Assembly: GCA_050330975.1 (NCBI GenBank)
Contig: JBHJHK010000210.1
Coordinates: forward strand, 1-8,932
DNA from: JBHJHK01 sp050330975
GTDB lineage: Bacteria; Pseudomonadota; Gammaproteobacteria; Competibacterales; Competibacteraceae
DNA length: 8,932 nt
Direction: 5' to 3'
Both the position numbers and the translations under genes were made by a program. The notes beneath the pieces are model-generated. The model saw nothing but the letters and a program-made list of their open reading frames with translations, had not been told where the DNA came from and made no database searches. Shown here one piece after another: positions 1 through 4,564 of the stretch; positions within the stretch are counted from its first letter, which is position 1; the number at the start of each line of letters is the position of its first letter.

Positions 1-46
1 GTTGAGCGCAGACGTGGAGGTTGTGAGTTCGTCATTGCCCGATTAA

Positions 47-1078
47 TTGGCAGTCGTCGACGATGAATCCGCCCCTGGCCGCTCCGCCCAGGCGGGGGTT
101 AGGCCGGCGGCGGCCCCCAGCTACAAGGCCTTTACCACCGCCTTTGACGAGGTGGTGGACGCCCCAGAGCTCTGCGACACCGAGGAACTCACCAGGCTTC
201 GGGCCAAGCTCGACCAGCGCTTGGCCCACCTCCAGGGCATGGTGGGGCGCTTGGCCCACCGCCTCCAACGCCACCTCATGGCCAAGCAGCGCCGCTCGTG
301 GGAGTTCGACCTCGACGAAGGCATCTTGGATGCCCGGCGCCTCACCCAGGTGATCGTCAACCCCACCACGCCGTTGTCGTTCAAGCGCGAGTCCGAGGCC
401 GCCTTCCTCGACACCGTGGTGACCTTGCTCATCGACAACTCCGGTTCCATGCGGGGTTGGCCCATCACCGTGGCGGCCATGAGCGGCGACATGATGGCCC
501 GGGTACTGGAGCGCTGTGGGGTCAAGGTGGAAATCTTGGGCTTTACCACCAAGGCCTGGAAGGGAGGGGAAGCCCGGGAGGCCTGGCTTCGAGCCGGTAA
601 ACCCCCCAATCCCGGCCGCCTCAACGAGCTGCGCCACATCGTCTACAAGGCCGCCGACGCCCCCTGGCGGCGCACCCGGCGCCACTTGGGACTGATGCTC
701 CAAGAGGGAATCCTCAAGCAGAACATCGACGGCGAGGCCCTCATTTGGGCCCACCAGCGGCTGATGCACCGCCCCGAGGAGCGGCGGATTTTGATGGTGA
801 TCTCCGATGGCGCCCCCGTGGACGACGCCACTTTATCGGCCAACGTGGCCAACTACCTGGACAATCACCTGCAACAGGTGATCCGCGAGATCGAAGACCA
901 CTCTTCCATTCAGTTGGCCGCCATCGGCATCGGCCACGACGTCACTAGCTACTACCGCCGAGCGGTGACCATCGCCGACCCCGAACAGCTCAGCGCGACC
1001 TTGATGAACAAATTGGTCGAACTCTTCGACGAGCGGCCCGCGCCAAGGCGACGGGGATCCGGCCGGGGGATGTTCTGA
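47..1078 (+). CDS. cobT: CobT-type cobaltochelatase subunit, C-terminal VWA part (N-terminus missing)
   Basis: CobT is the VWA (AAA-partner) subunit of the aerobic CobNST cobaltochelatase, which inserts cobalt into hydrogenobyrinic acid a,c-diamide in the cytoplasm during B12 synthesis. Counting from the TTG at 47, the protein has 343 residues. The CobT-typical segment YKAFTTAFDEVV begins at residue 26. A VWA domain follows, with the metal-site motif DNSGSMRG at 130-137 (D130, S132, S134), then LGFTTKAWKGG at 164-174 and ISDGAPVDD at 252-260. CobT proteins are usually about 600 residues with an N-terminal region and an acidic linker; neither is visible here. The in-frame codon just before the TTG is TAA (44-46), and neither other forward frame of bases 1-64 reads as a CobT acidic linker. 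The VWA half is intact. The gene could therefore be a truncated remnant, a frameshifted cobT, or a short VWA paralogue. Family assignment is confident; start and integrity are not. Confidence 0.85.
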   Translation: MAVVDDESAPGRSAQAGVRPAAAPSYKAFTTAFDEVVDAPELCDTEELTRLRAKLDQRLAHLQGMVGRLAHRLQRHLMAKQRRSWEFDLDEGILDARRLTQVIVNPTTPLSFKRESEAAFLDTVVTLLIDNSGSMRGWPITVAAMSGDMMARVLERCGVKVEILGFTTKAWKGGEAREAWLRAGKPPNPGRLNELRHIVYKAADAPWRRTRRHLGLMLQEGILKQNIDGEALIWAHQRLMHRPEERRILMVISDGAPVDDATLSANVANYLDNHLQQVIREIEDHSSIQLAAIGIGHDVTSYYRRAVTIADPEQLSATLMNKLVELFDERPAPRRRGSGRGMF

Positions 1079-1092
1079 TGGGTCGGGCCCCG

Positions 1093-1122
1093 TTAGCGGC
1101 TCGGCGGTAATGAAGTTATAAT
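1093..1122 (+). promoter_or_regulatory. Putative sigma70 promoter for cysE
   Basis: A perfect TATAAT -10 box lies at 1117-1122, in the 108-bp gap between cobT and cysE and 64 bp before the cysE start. The best -35 candidate is TTAGCG at 1093-1098 with an 18-bp spacer, which is a weak match. The AT-rich -10 stands out against GC-rich surroundings. Its position suggests cysE is transcribed separately from cobT. Confidence 0.5.
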
Positions 1123-1173
1123 GCTGGGCTATTTACTCAACAGATCATCACCCTGAGACCTAAGGTTTCCCTC

Positions 1174-1185
1174 GGAGAATTCTCC
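1174..1185 (+). promoter_or_regulatory. Perfect palindrome enclosing the cysE ribosome binding site
   Basis: GGAGAATTCTCC is a perfect 12-bp palindrome ending one base before the cysE ATG at 1187. Its left arm holds the Shine-Dalgarno sequence GGAGA and its right arm is the exact complement. It could be a protein operator, or an RNA site where the ribosome binding site pairs in cis (a strained hairpin) or between two transcripts. A chance EcoRI-centred palindrome is also possible. Confidence 0.4.
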
Positions 1186-1186
1186 C

Positions 1187-1993
1187 ATGCGGCAGTCCGC
1201 CTCCTGCACCTCCTACGACCCGGTGTGGTCCCAAATCCGCCGCGACGCCGAGGCCCTCATTCTCCACGAGCCCCTGGTGGGAGGGCTTGCCCACCGGGTG
1301 GTGCTGGGCCAGCCCGATCTGGAGCGGGCGTTGAGCTACCACCTGGCCCAAAAGCTCGCCAACTGGGAGGTCCAATCGGTGGAGTTGCGCCAGACCTTCG
1401 ACGAGGTCCTGGATCAAGAACCCACCATTGGCCACGCCGTGCGGGCCGACCTAGTGGCGGTGTTGGAACGCGATGCCGCCTGCAATAGCTATTTGGAGCC
1501 CCTGTTGTACTTCAAGGGCTTTCAGGCCCTCCAGGCCTACCGCATCGCCCACCAGCTGTGGCAGCGGGGTCGCCACCACGGGGCGCTGCTGCTGCAAAAC
1601 CGCATATCGGAGGCGTTCGGGGTCGACATTCACCCGGCAGCCCGCATCGGCCGCGGCATCTTGATCGACCACGCCACGGGGGTGGTCATCGGTGAGACGG
1701 CGGTGGTGGACGACGACGTATCCCTGCTCCACAGCGTGACCTTGGGGGGCACCGGCAAGGAGACCGGCGACCGCCACCCCAAGGTGCGCCAAGGGGTGCT
1801 GATCGGCGCCGGGGCCAAAATTCTGGGGAATGTCGTCATCGGTGCCGGGGCCCGGGTGGGGGCCGGCAGCGTGGTCCTCAAGGACGTTCCCCCCCACTGC
1901 ACCGTGGCCGGGGTACCCGCCCGGGTGGTGGGTTGCGCCGGCTGCGACCGCCCCTCCCACGAGATGGATCACCTCATCGGCGGGACGTCTTGA
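1187..1993 (+). CDS. cysE: Serine O-acetyltransferase
   Basis: CysE transfers acetyl from acetyl-CoA to L-serine, giving O-acetylserine, the carbon backbone for cysteine synthesis in the cytoplasm. The 268-residue protein has the standard two-part build. An N-terminal helical domain covers about 8-140. A left-handed beta-helix hexapeptide domain covers about 145-245 (DIHPAARIGRG, DHATG, IGAGAKILGN, GAGSVVL). By comparison with E. coli CysE, the likely catalytic residues are D96, D161, H162 and H197 (GDRHPK), and all are present. The ATG at 1187 is preceded by GGAGA at 1174-1178. The C-terminus is short: it stops at ...GGTS just after the conserved PSHEMDH segment. It lacks the extended tail ending in isoleucine by which many CysE proteins dock into CysK to form cysteine synthase. 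The gene has its own putative promoter and is not obviously co-transcribed with its neighbours. Confidence 0.95.
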   Translation: MRQSASCTSYDPVWSQIRRDAEALILHEPLVGGLAHRVVLGQPDLERALSYHLAQKLANWEVQSVELRQTFDEVLDQEPTIGHAVRADLVAVLERDAACNSYLEPLLYFKGFQALQAYRIAHQLWQRGRHHGALLLQNRISEAFGVDIHPAARIGRGILIDHATGVVIGETAVVDDDVSLLHSVTLGGTGKETGDRHPKVRQGVLIGAGAKILGNVVIGAGARVGAGSVVLKDVPPHCTVAGVPARVVGCAGCDRPSHEMDHLIGGTS

Positions 1994-2023
1994 AACCCTC
2001 TCTTTGAAACACTGCAATAATCC

Positions 2024-2914
2024 ATGACAAGCCCTCGCGACGGGCGAGTCGCCGTCGCAGCGAAGACGCCCTGGCACCGTTGGCTGGCGCAAATCCTGGA
2101 GCTTTTGCTGACGCCGGTGGACATCGACGTCCAGACCGAATGGGAATTGCTCAGCGAGCCACCGCGGGCGGATATTCTACTGCTGCGGCGCCGCGGTCGA
2201 CCCTGGACCCCAGAGCAACGCGAACGTCTGGCCGATGGACTGCGGGACACCGCGGCCGAACATTTGCTGTTGGAGTTCAAGTACACCGAAAGTATGGACT
2301 TGGACACCCTGCAACAAACCCTGGCCTACGATTATTTTTATCGAACCCGCCAAGCCCTGGTCCGCGGGCAACTAGCGAGCTTTGTCGTCAGCGCCAAGAC
2401 ACCTGTGGCTGGCTGGCAGCAACGCTACCACTACGCGCCGACGGCACTGGCGGGGGTTTATCGCGGTCTCAATCCCTACAACGAGCCGCTCCGGGTTATC
2501 CTACTCAACGAACTCGCACCGACGGCGCACAATGCCTGGTTCAAATGCTTTGCCAGTCGGCGACGCCAGGTGCGTCTGGCCCTGGAGCTCATGCGTGATT
2601 CACCGCTGCTGCAGCAATCGGCAGCCCTGCGGAAAATCTTAGCCGCCCTGTTGAGGAGGTTGATGATGAATCCCAACGACGTTATTGACGATGAAGAGAT
2701 CACCGCCGAGGACTACCGGCAACTGAGCGAGGAATTTTTACACTTTGTGCTGGAGACGACACCGGAGCTGGTAACGCCGGCGTTGGGGGCCCAAAACCTC
2801 GACAAGTTGACGCCCGAGCAGCGACTCGCCGGCCTGGACCCCGAGCAGCGACTCGCCGGCCTGGATCCAACGACGATTCGGGAGTACCTGAAAGCTCTGG
2901 AAAAGAAAAGCTGA
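2024..2914 (+). CDS. PD-(D/E)XK nuclease-like protein (Rpn-like), function unknown
   Basis: A 296-residue protein that I place in the PD-(D/E)XK superfamily by motif. D50 in the segment PPRADILLLRR is followed by a beta-strand core LLLEFKY with E84 and K86, then glutamines at 97-98 and a Tyr-rich helix (AYDYFYR). This arrangement fits Rpn (recombination-promoting nuclease, PDDEXK_2) and related uncharacterised nuclease-like families. Residues 264-281 are two copies of PEQRLAGLD; similar LAGL-type repeats are common at the C-terminus of Rpn-like proteins. The ATG at 2024 lacks a clear Shine-Dalgarno sequence. A TTGAAA at 1990-1995 with TGCAAT at 2013-2018 could be a weak promoter giving an almost leaderless mRNA. 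Bases 2655-2677, inside the coding frame (RLMMNPN), recur in the downstream non-coding region. No toxin, methylase or restriction partner is adjacent. Whether it cleaves DNA is inferred from the motif only. Confidence 0.7.
   Translation: MTSPRDGRVAVAAKTPWHRWLAQILELLLTPVDIDVQTEWELLSEPPRADILLLRRRGRPWTPEQRERLADGLRDTAAEHLLLEFKYTESMDLDTLQQTLAYDYFYRTRQALVRGQLASFVVSAKTPVAGWQQRYHYAPTALAGVYRGLNPYNEPLRVILLNELAPTAHNAWFKCFASRRRQVRLALELMRDSPLLQQSAALRKILAALLRRLMMNPNDVIDDEEITAEDYRQLSEEFLHFVLETTPELVTPALGAQNLDKLTPEQRLAGLDPEQRLAGLDPTTIREYLKALEKKS
2655..2677 (+). repeat. 23-bp repeat, copy 1 (inside the nuclease-like gene)
   Basis: This 23-bp stretch, starting GGAGGTTGATG and ending GAATCCCAAC, is identical to 3173-3195 about 518 bp downstream. 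Here it encodes GGL/RLMMNPN-type residues within the open frame of the nuclease-like gene, around residues 211-218. Identity over 23 bases in non-adjacent DNA is unlikely by chance in a window of this size. Confidence 0.8.
2813..2866 (+). repeat. 27-bp tandem duplication encoding PEQRLAGLD twice
   Basis: Bases 2813-2839 and 2840-2866 are tandem copies differing only at the last base (GAC versus GAT). They encode residues 264-272 and 273-281 of the nuclease-like protein. Near-identity at third codon positions points to a recent in-frame duplication. The copy number could vary between strains by slippage. Confidence 0.9.
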
Positions 2915-2932
2915 CAGTGACCTCTCCAATCG

Positions 2933-2960
2933 CCGCGTCCTCGCGATTCTCCCGGGTTTC
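2933..2960 (+). repeat. Direct repeat at about 262-bp spacing, copy 1
   Basis: CCGCGTCCTCGCGAT at 2933-2947 is identical to 3195-3209. It is followed in both copies by CTCCCGRGTTTC after a one-base length difference. The two copies bracket the REP-like hairpin region. Confidence 0.75.
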
Positions 2961-3047
2961 TGTATCGAATCCTTCGTGGACCTCGCAGCCCGTGCTCCTT
3001 CGAAGCTCTTCTCCGGAAGCGGGCGACTAAATCTCTCAACCAAGTCA

Positions 3048-3080
3048 CCCCTCTCCCACACCGTCGGTGTGAGAGAGGGG
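3048..3080. repeat. REP-like GC-rich hairpin
   Basis: The arms are CCCCTCTC at 3048-3055 with GAGAGGGG at 3073-3080, and CACACC at 3057-3062 with GGTGTG at 3066-3071. They give a stem of about 14 pairs with one C-A mismatch and a three-base loop (GTC). The stem is followed by CCGGGGGTGAGGGCC. The CCCCTCTCC / GAGAGGGGCCGGGGGTGAGGG wording is typical of REP-like intergenic palindromes found in many proteobacteria. It could damp transcription leaving the nuclease-like gene, but there is no T-tract, so I do not call it a terminator. Confidence 0.7.
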
Positions 3081-3172
3081 CCGGGGGTGAGGGCCGCTGG
3101 GAAACGGCCCCCAACGCGGAAGCAGGATTTCGCGGAAGACCCAGAGGAGCCAAATCCCAGTCGCCTTGCTGG

Positions 3173-3195
3173 GGAGGTTGATGATGAATCCCAAC
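3173..3195 (+). repeat. 23-bp repeat, copy 2 (non-coding)
   Basis: Identical to 2655-2677 inside the nuclease-like gene. It directly abuts the second copy of the other direct repeat, which starts at 3195. This suggests a composite mobile or dispersed unit, or a fragment copied from a nuclease-like gene. Confidence 0.8.
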
Positions 3196-3223
3196 CGCGT
3201 CCTCGCGATCCCTCCCGAGTTTC
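3195..3223 (+). repeat. Direct repeat at about 262-bp spacing, copy 2
   Basis: This is the partner of 2933-2960: fifteen identical bases (3195-3209), then CCTCCCGAGTTTC against TCTCCCGGGTTTC. It marks the right edge of the repeat region. Confidence 0.75.
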
Positions 3224-3262
3224 CACGTCGGAGAAGATTTGAACAACGTCCCCCAGAGACCA

Positions 3263-3302
3263 CTCCAAAACCCCTAAATCGCTGTTTTTTTTGGTTTTGG
3301 AG
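3263..3302 (+). promoter_or_regulatory. Predicted RNA hairpin sequestering the ribosome binding site of the Gln-rich protein gene
   Basis: CTCCAAAACC at 3263-3272 is the exact reverse complement of GGTTTTGGAG at 3293-3302, giving a 10-bp perfect stem. The 20-base loop ends in eight T residues. The right arm contains the Shine-Dalgarno GGAG (3299-3302), seven bases before the ATG at 3310. If the leader is transcribed from upstream, the stem would hide the ribosome binding site, so translation might respond to temperature, a protein or an antisense RNA. The symmetry is directly visible; the regulatory role is inference. Confidence 0.5.
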
Positions 3303-3309
3303 ATCTTTT

Positions 3310-3834
3310 ATGCATGCCACCCCCCTCGCTCTCCTCGGACTCGCCGGGGTTTTGATCGCCGCAAGCCTCGCTCCCCACGAGGCCCATGGCCAAACCGGAC
3401 TCAGGTCCCCCTCGCCCCGCATCGACGTGCCGTCCCTACAGCGCCAGCGCTTGGGGCGCACCATCGATCGCCAGCAGCTCCAGCTAGATCTGCGCCAATA
3501 CCAAGGGCAGGTGGGCCAGCCGGACCTCGACCTCGGCCAACGTCTGGAGCTCAACCGGCTGCAAAGCCAGCAACACCAGCGCCTGCGGACCCTAGAGCAG
3601 CGCCAACGCCAACGCCAGCAAGCCGATTCCACCCCCCCCCAGTCCACCCCTTCCCCGTCGTCGCTATTTCTCGACGGTCACATCGACCGGCGCTTGATCC
3701 AAGAGGATGTGGCCGTCACCGCCGAGGAACGGGCCCAAGAGCAATTCGACGCCGAACCCAACCGGGCACCGGGGCTGCGCAACGACTTTTTGAGCGAGCA
3801 ACAGCGCCGCAGTTCGGGCATCTCCCGGCGGTGA
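3310..3834 (+). CDS. Exported Gln-rich coiled-coil protein, unknown function
   Basis: A 174-residue protein I do not recognise. Residues 1-27 form a signal peptide: short N-region, hydrophobic LALLGLAGVLIAASLA, likely cleavage after AHG before Gln28. The mature part has a Gln/Arg/Leu-rich helical stretch at about 43-105 (QRQRLGRTIDRQQLQLDL, QRLELNRLQSQQHQRLRTLEQRQRQRQQ in part) with coiled-coil spacing. A Pro/Ser linker (106-118) and a charged C-terminus (about 120-174, AVTAEERAQEQFD) follow. I chose the ATG at 3310 because it has GGAG at 3299-3302 and starts the signal peptide. The frame is open back to an ATG at 3166, but that extension runs through repeat DNA and would bury the signal sequence. 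The protein is probably periplasmic, perhaps a scaffold or envelope protein. It precedes the NfeD-like/flotillin pair, but a separate promoter lies between them. Confidence 0.75.
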   Translation: MHATPLALLGLAGVLIAASLAPHEAHGQTGLRSPSPRIDVPSLQRQRLGRTIDRQQLQLDLRQYQGQVGQPDLDLGQRLELNRLQSQQHQRLRTLEQRQRQRQQADSTPPQSTPSPSSLFLDGHIDRRLIQEDVAVTAEERAQEQFDAEPNRAPGLRNDFLSEQQRRSSGISRR

Positions 3835-3838
3835 GAGC

Positions 3839-3869
3839 CCCCTCGATGGCGCGATGAGGGGATATCCCC
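3839..3869. promoter_or_regulatory. GGGGATATCCCC palindrome with an overlapping hairpin arm
   Basis: GGGGATATCCCC at 3858-3869 is a perfect 12-bp palindrome just upstream of a putative extended -10 box (3881-3889), covering where a -35 would be. ATATCCCC recurs at 3888-3895, overlapping the end of the -10. This is the layout expected of a repressor or activator operator with a half-site. Separately, CCCCTC at 3839-3844 can pair with GAGGGG at 3856-3861, a weak 6-bp hairpin after the preceding gene, which shares bases with the palindrome. No T-tract follows, so a terminator is not supported. Confidence 0.45.
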
Positions 3870-3880
3870 GGGACCAACAG

Positions 3881-3889
3881 TGATAGAAT
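3881..3889 (+). promoter_or_regulatory. Putative extended -10 promoter of the NfeD-like/flotillin operon
   Basis: TGATAGAAT at 3881-3889 fits the extended -10 pattern TGN-TANAAT and lies 41 bp before the ATG at 3930. No TTGACA-like -35 is seen at 16-18 bp; that position holds the GGGGATATCCCC palindrome instead. An extended -10 can work without a good -35, especially with an activator. Confidence 0.45.
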
Positions 3890-3929
3890 ATCCCCATTAA
3901 CTCCATGGCTTCATCCCCGGGGGAATTCT

Positions 3930-4526
3930 ATGGTCGCCGACGGGCTCGCCGCCTGGCTCACCGCCTGGCTCACCTCCTTGGGCACCGTCGAACTGGTGCT
4001 GTTGACCATCGCCGTGGTCACCACGGCGATTTTGCTCCTCCAGACCCTGTTGGCCTTTTTCGACGTCGGTGTAGCCACCTTTGACGAAGCCACGGGGGAA
4101 GGGGTAGGGGGGTATTTAAACCTCCGCAACGCCATCGTCACCATCGTGGGGTTTTCCTGGTCGGTATTGGCGTCTTTGGACGCCGGTTTAGGGGTGTTGC
4201 CCACCACCGCCATCGGCGTGGCGGTGGGGGGCGTGTTCTTCGCCAGCGCCGTGGTGGTGATGCGGGGCTTTGCCCGGCTGGAACACACCGGGAGTTTGGG
4301 TCCCGAGGCGCTGGTAGACCGCCCCGGGGTGGTCACCGTCGCCGTCCCCGCCCCCGGCGACTCCAGCCGGCACCACGGCAAGGTGATGATTTCCACGGCC
4401 ACGGGGCGCCAGGTGGAAATGGACGCCCGGCTCACAACAGGGGAGCGCCTCGGGCGCGGTACCCCCGTCGTGGTGACCCAGGTGGTGGGTAGCCAGGTCA
4501 TCGTCGCCCCCACACCCCCTCAATGA
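3930..4526 (+). CDS. NfeD/YuaF-like membrane protein with OB-fold domain
   Basis: A 198-residue membrane protein. Hydrophobic segments at about 19-44 (VELVLLTIAVVTTAILLLQ), 68-83 and 91-111 look like transmembrane helices. After MRGFARLEH comes a beta-rich domain at about 125-195 (GPEALVDRPGVVTVAV, KVMISTATGRQVEMDA, TPVVVTQVVGSQVIV) that matches the OB-fold of NfeD-type partners of flotillins. FDEATGEGVGGYLNLRN between the first two helices is also typical of YuaF/YqiJ-like proteins. These proteins pair with SPFH proteins in membrane microdomains, and the next gene, 38 bp away, encodes a flotillin. The ATG at 3930 follows GGGGGAA (3919-3925); that G-run is the right arm of CCCCGGGG (3915-3922). 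The YuaF/NfeD family call is firm at superfamily level; no specific role can be read from the sequence. Confidence 0.8.
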   Translation: MVADGLAAWLTAWLTSLGTVELVLLTIAVVTTAILLLQTLLAFFDVGVATFDEATGEGVGGYLNLRNAIVTIVGFSWSVLASLDAGLGVLPTTAIGVAVGGVFFASAVVVMRGFARLEHTGSLGPEALVDRPGVVTVAVPAPGDSSRHHGKVMISTATGRQVEMDARLTTGERLGRGTPVVVTQVVGSQVIVAPTPPQ

Positions 4527-4564
4527 TTTCCCCTCGAGCTTGACAGCCAAGGATTCGACATCCC

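Larger units (their letters stand above)
2915..3262. other. Repeat-rich non-coding region
   Basis: About 350 bp after the nuclease-like gene contain no supported gene. The stretch holds a GC-rich hairpin at 3048-3080, a direct repeat (2933-2960 and 3195-3223), the second copy of the 23-bp repeat (3173-3195), and a small palindrome CTTCGAAG at 2998-3005. Frames open on either strand here give Pro/Arg/Ser-rich translations. The reverse strand reads PHPRPLSH, a phrase often seen when REP-like intergenic repeats are translated by mistake. I see it as a composite of dispersed repeats rather than coding DNA. Confidence 0.65.

Noticed and set aside
32..769. Reverse-strand open frame opposite cobT
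   Set aside because: It is antisense to the well-conserved VWA coding sequence and has low-complexity Gly/Pro/His composition without motifs.
2024..2914. Restriction enzyme or toxin-antitoxin system around the PD-(D/E)XK gene
   Set aside because: No methyltransferase, specificity subunit or small partner gene is next to it; its neighbours are cysE and repeat DNA.
2933..3223. CRISPR array
   Set aside because: There are only two imperfect copies about 262 bp apart, without regular spacers or cas genes.
3285..3292. Run of eight T as an intrinsic terminator for the repeat region
   Set aside because: No GC-rich stem ends directly before it. The T-run lies in the loop of the CTCCAAAACC/GGTTTTGGAG stem instead.
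3166..3309. Upstream extension of the Gln-rich protein to an ATG at 3166
   Set aside because: The extension runs through repeat DNA and would put 48 residues in front of a clear signal peptide. The ATG at 3310 has a proper ribosome binding site.
4540..4545. Perfect TTGACA before the flotillin gene
   Set aside because: No -10-like hexamer lies 16-18 bp downstream; that position holds CCATGG at the start codon. The gene is better explained as co-transcribed with its upstream neighbour.
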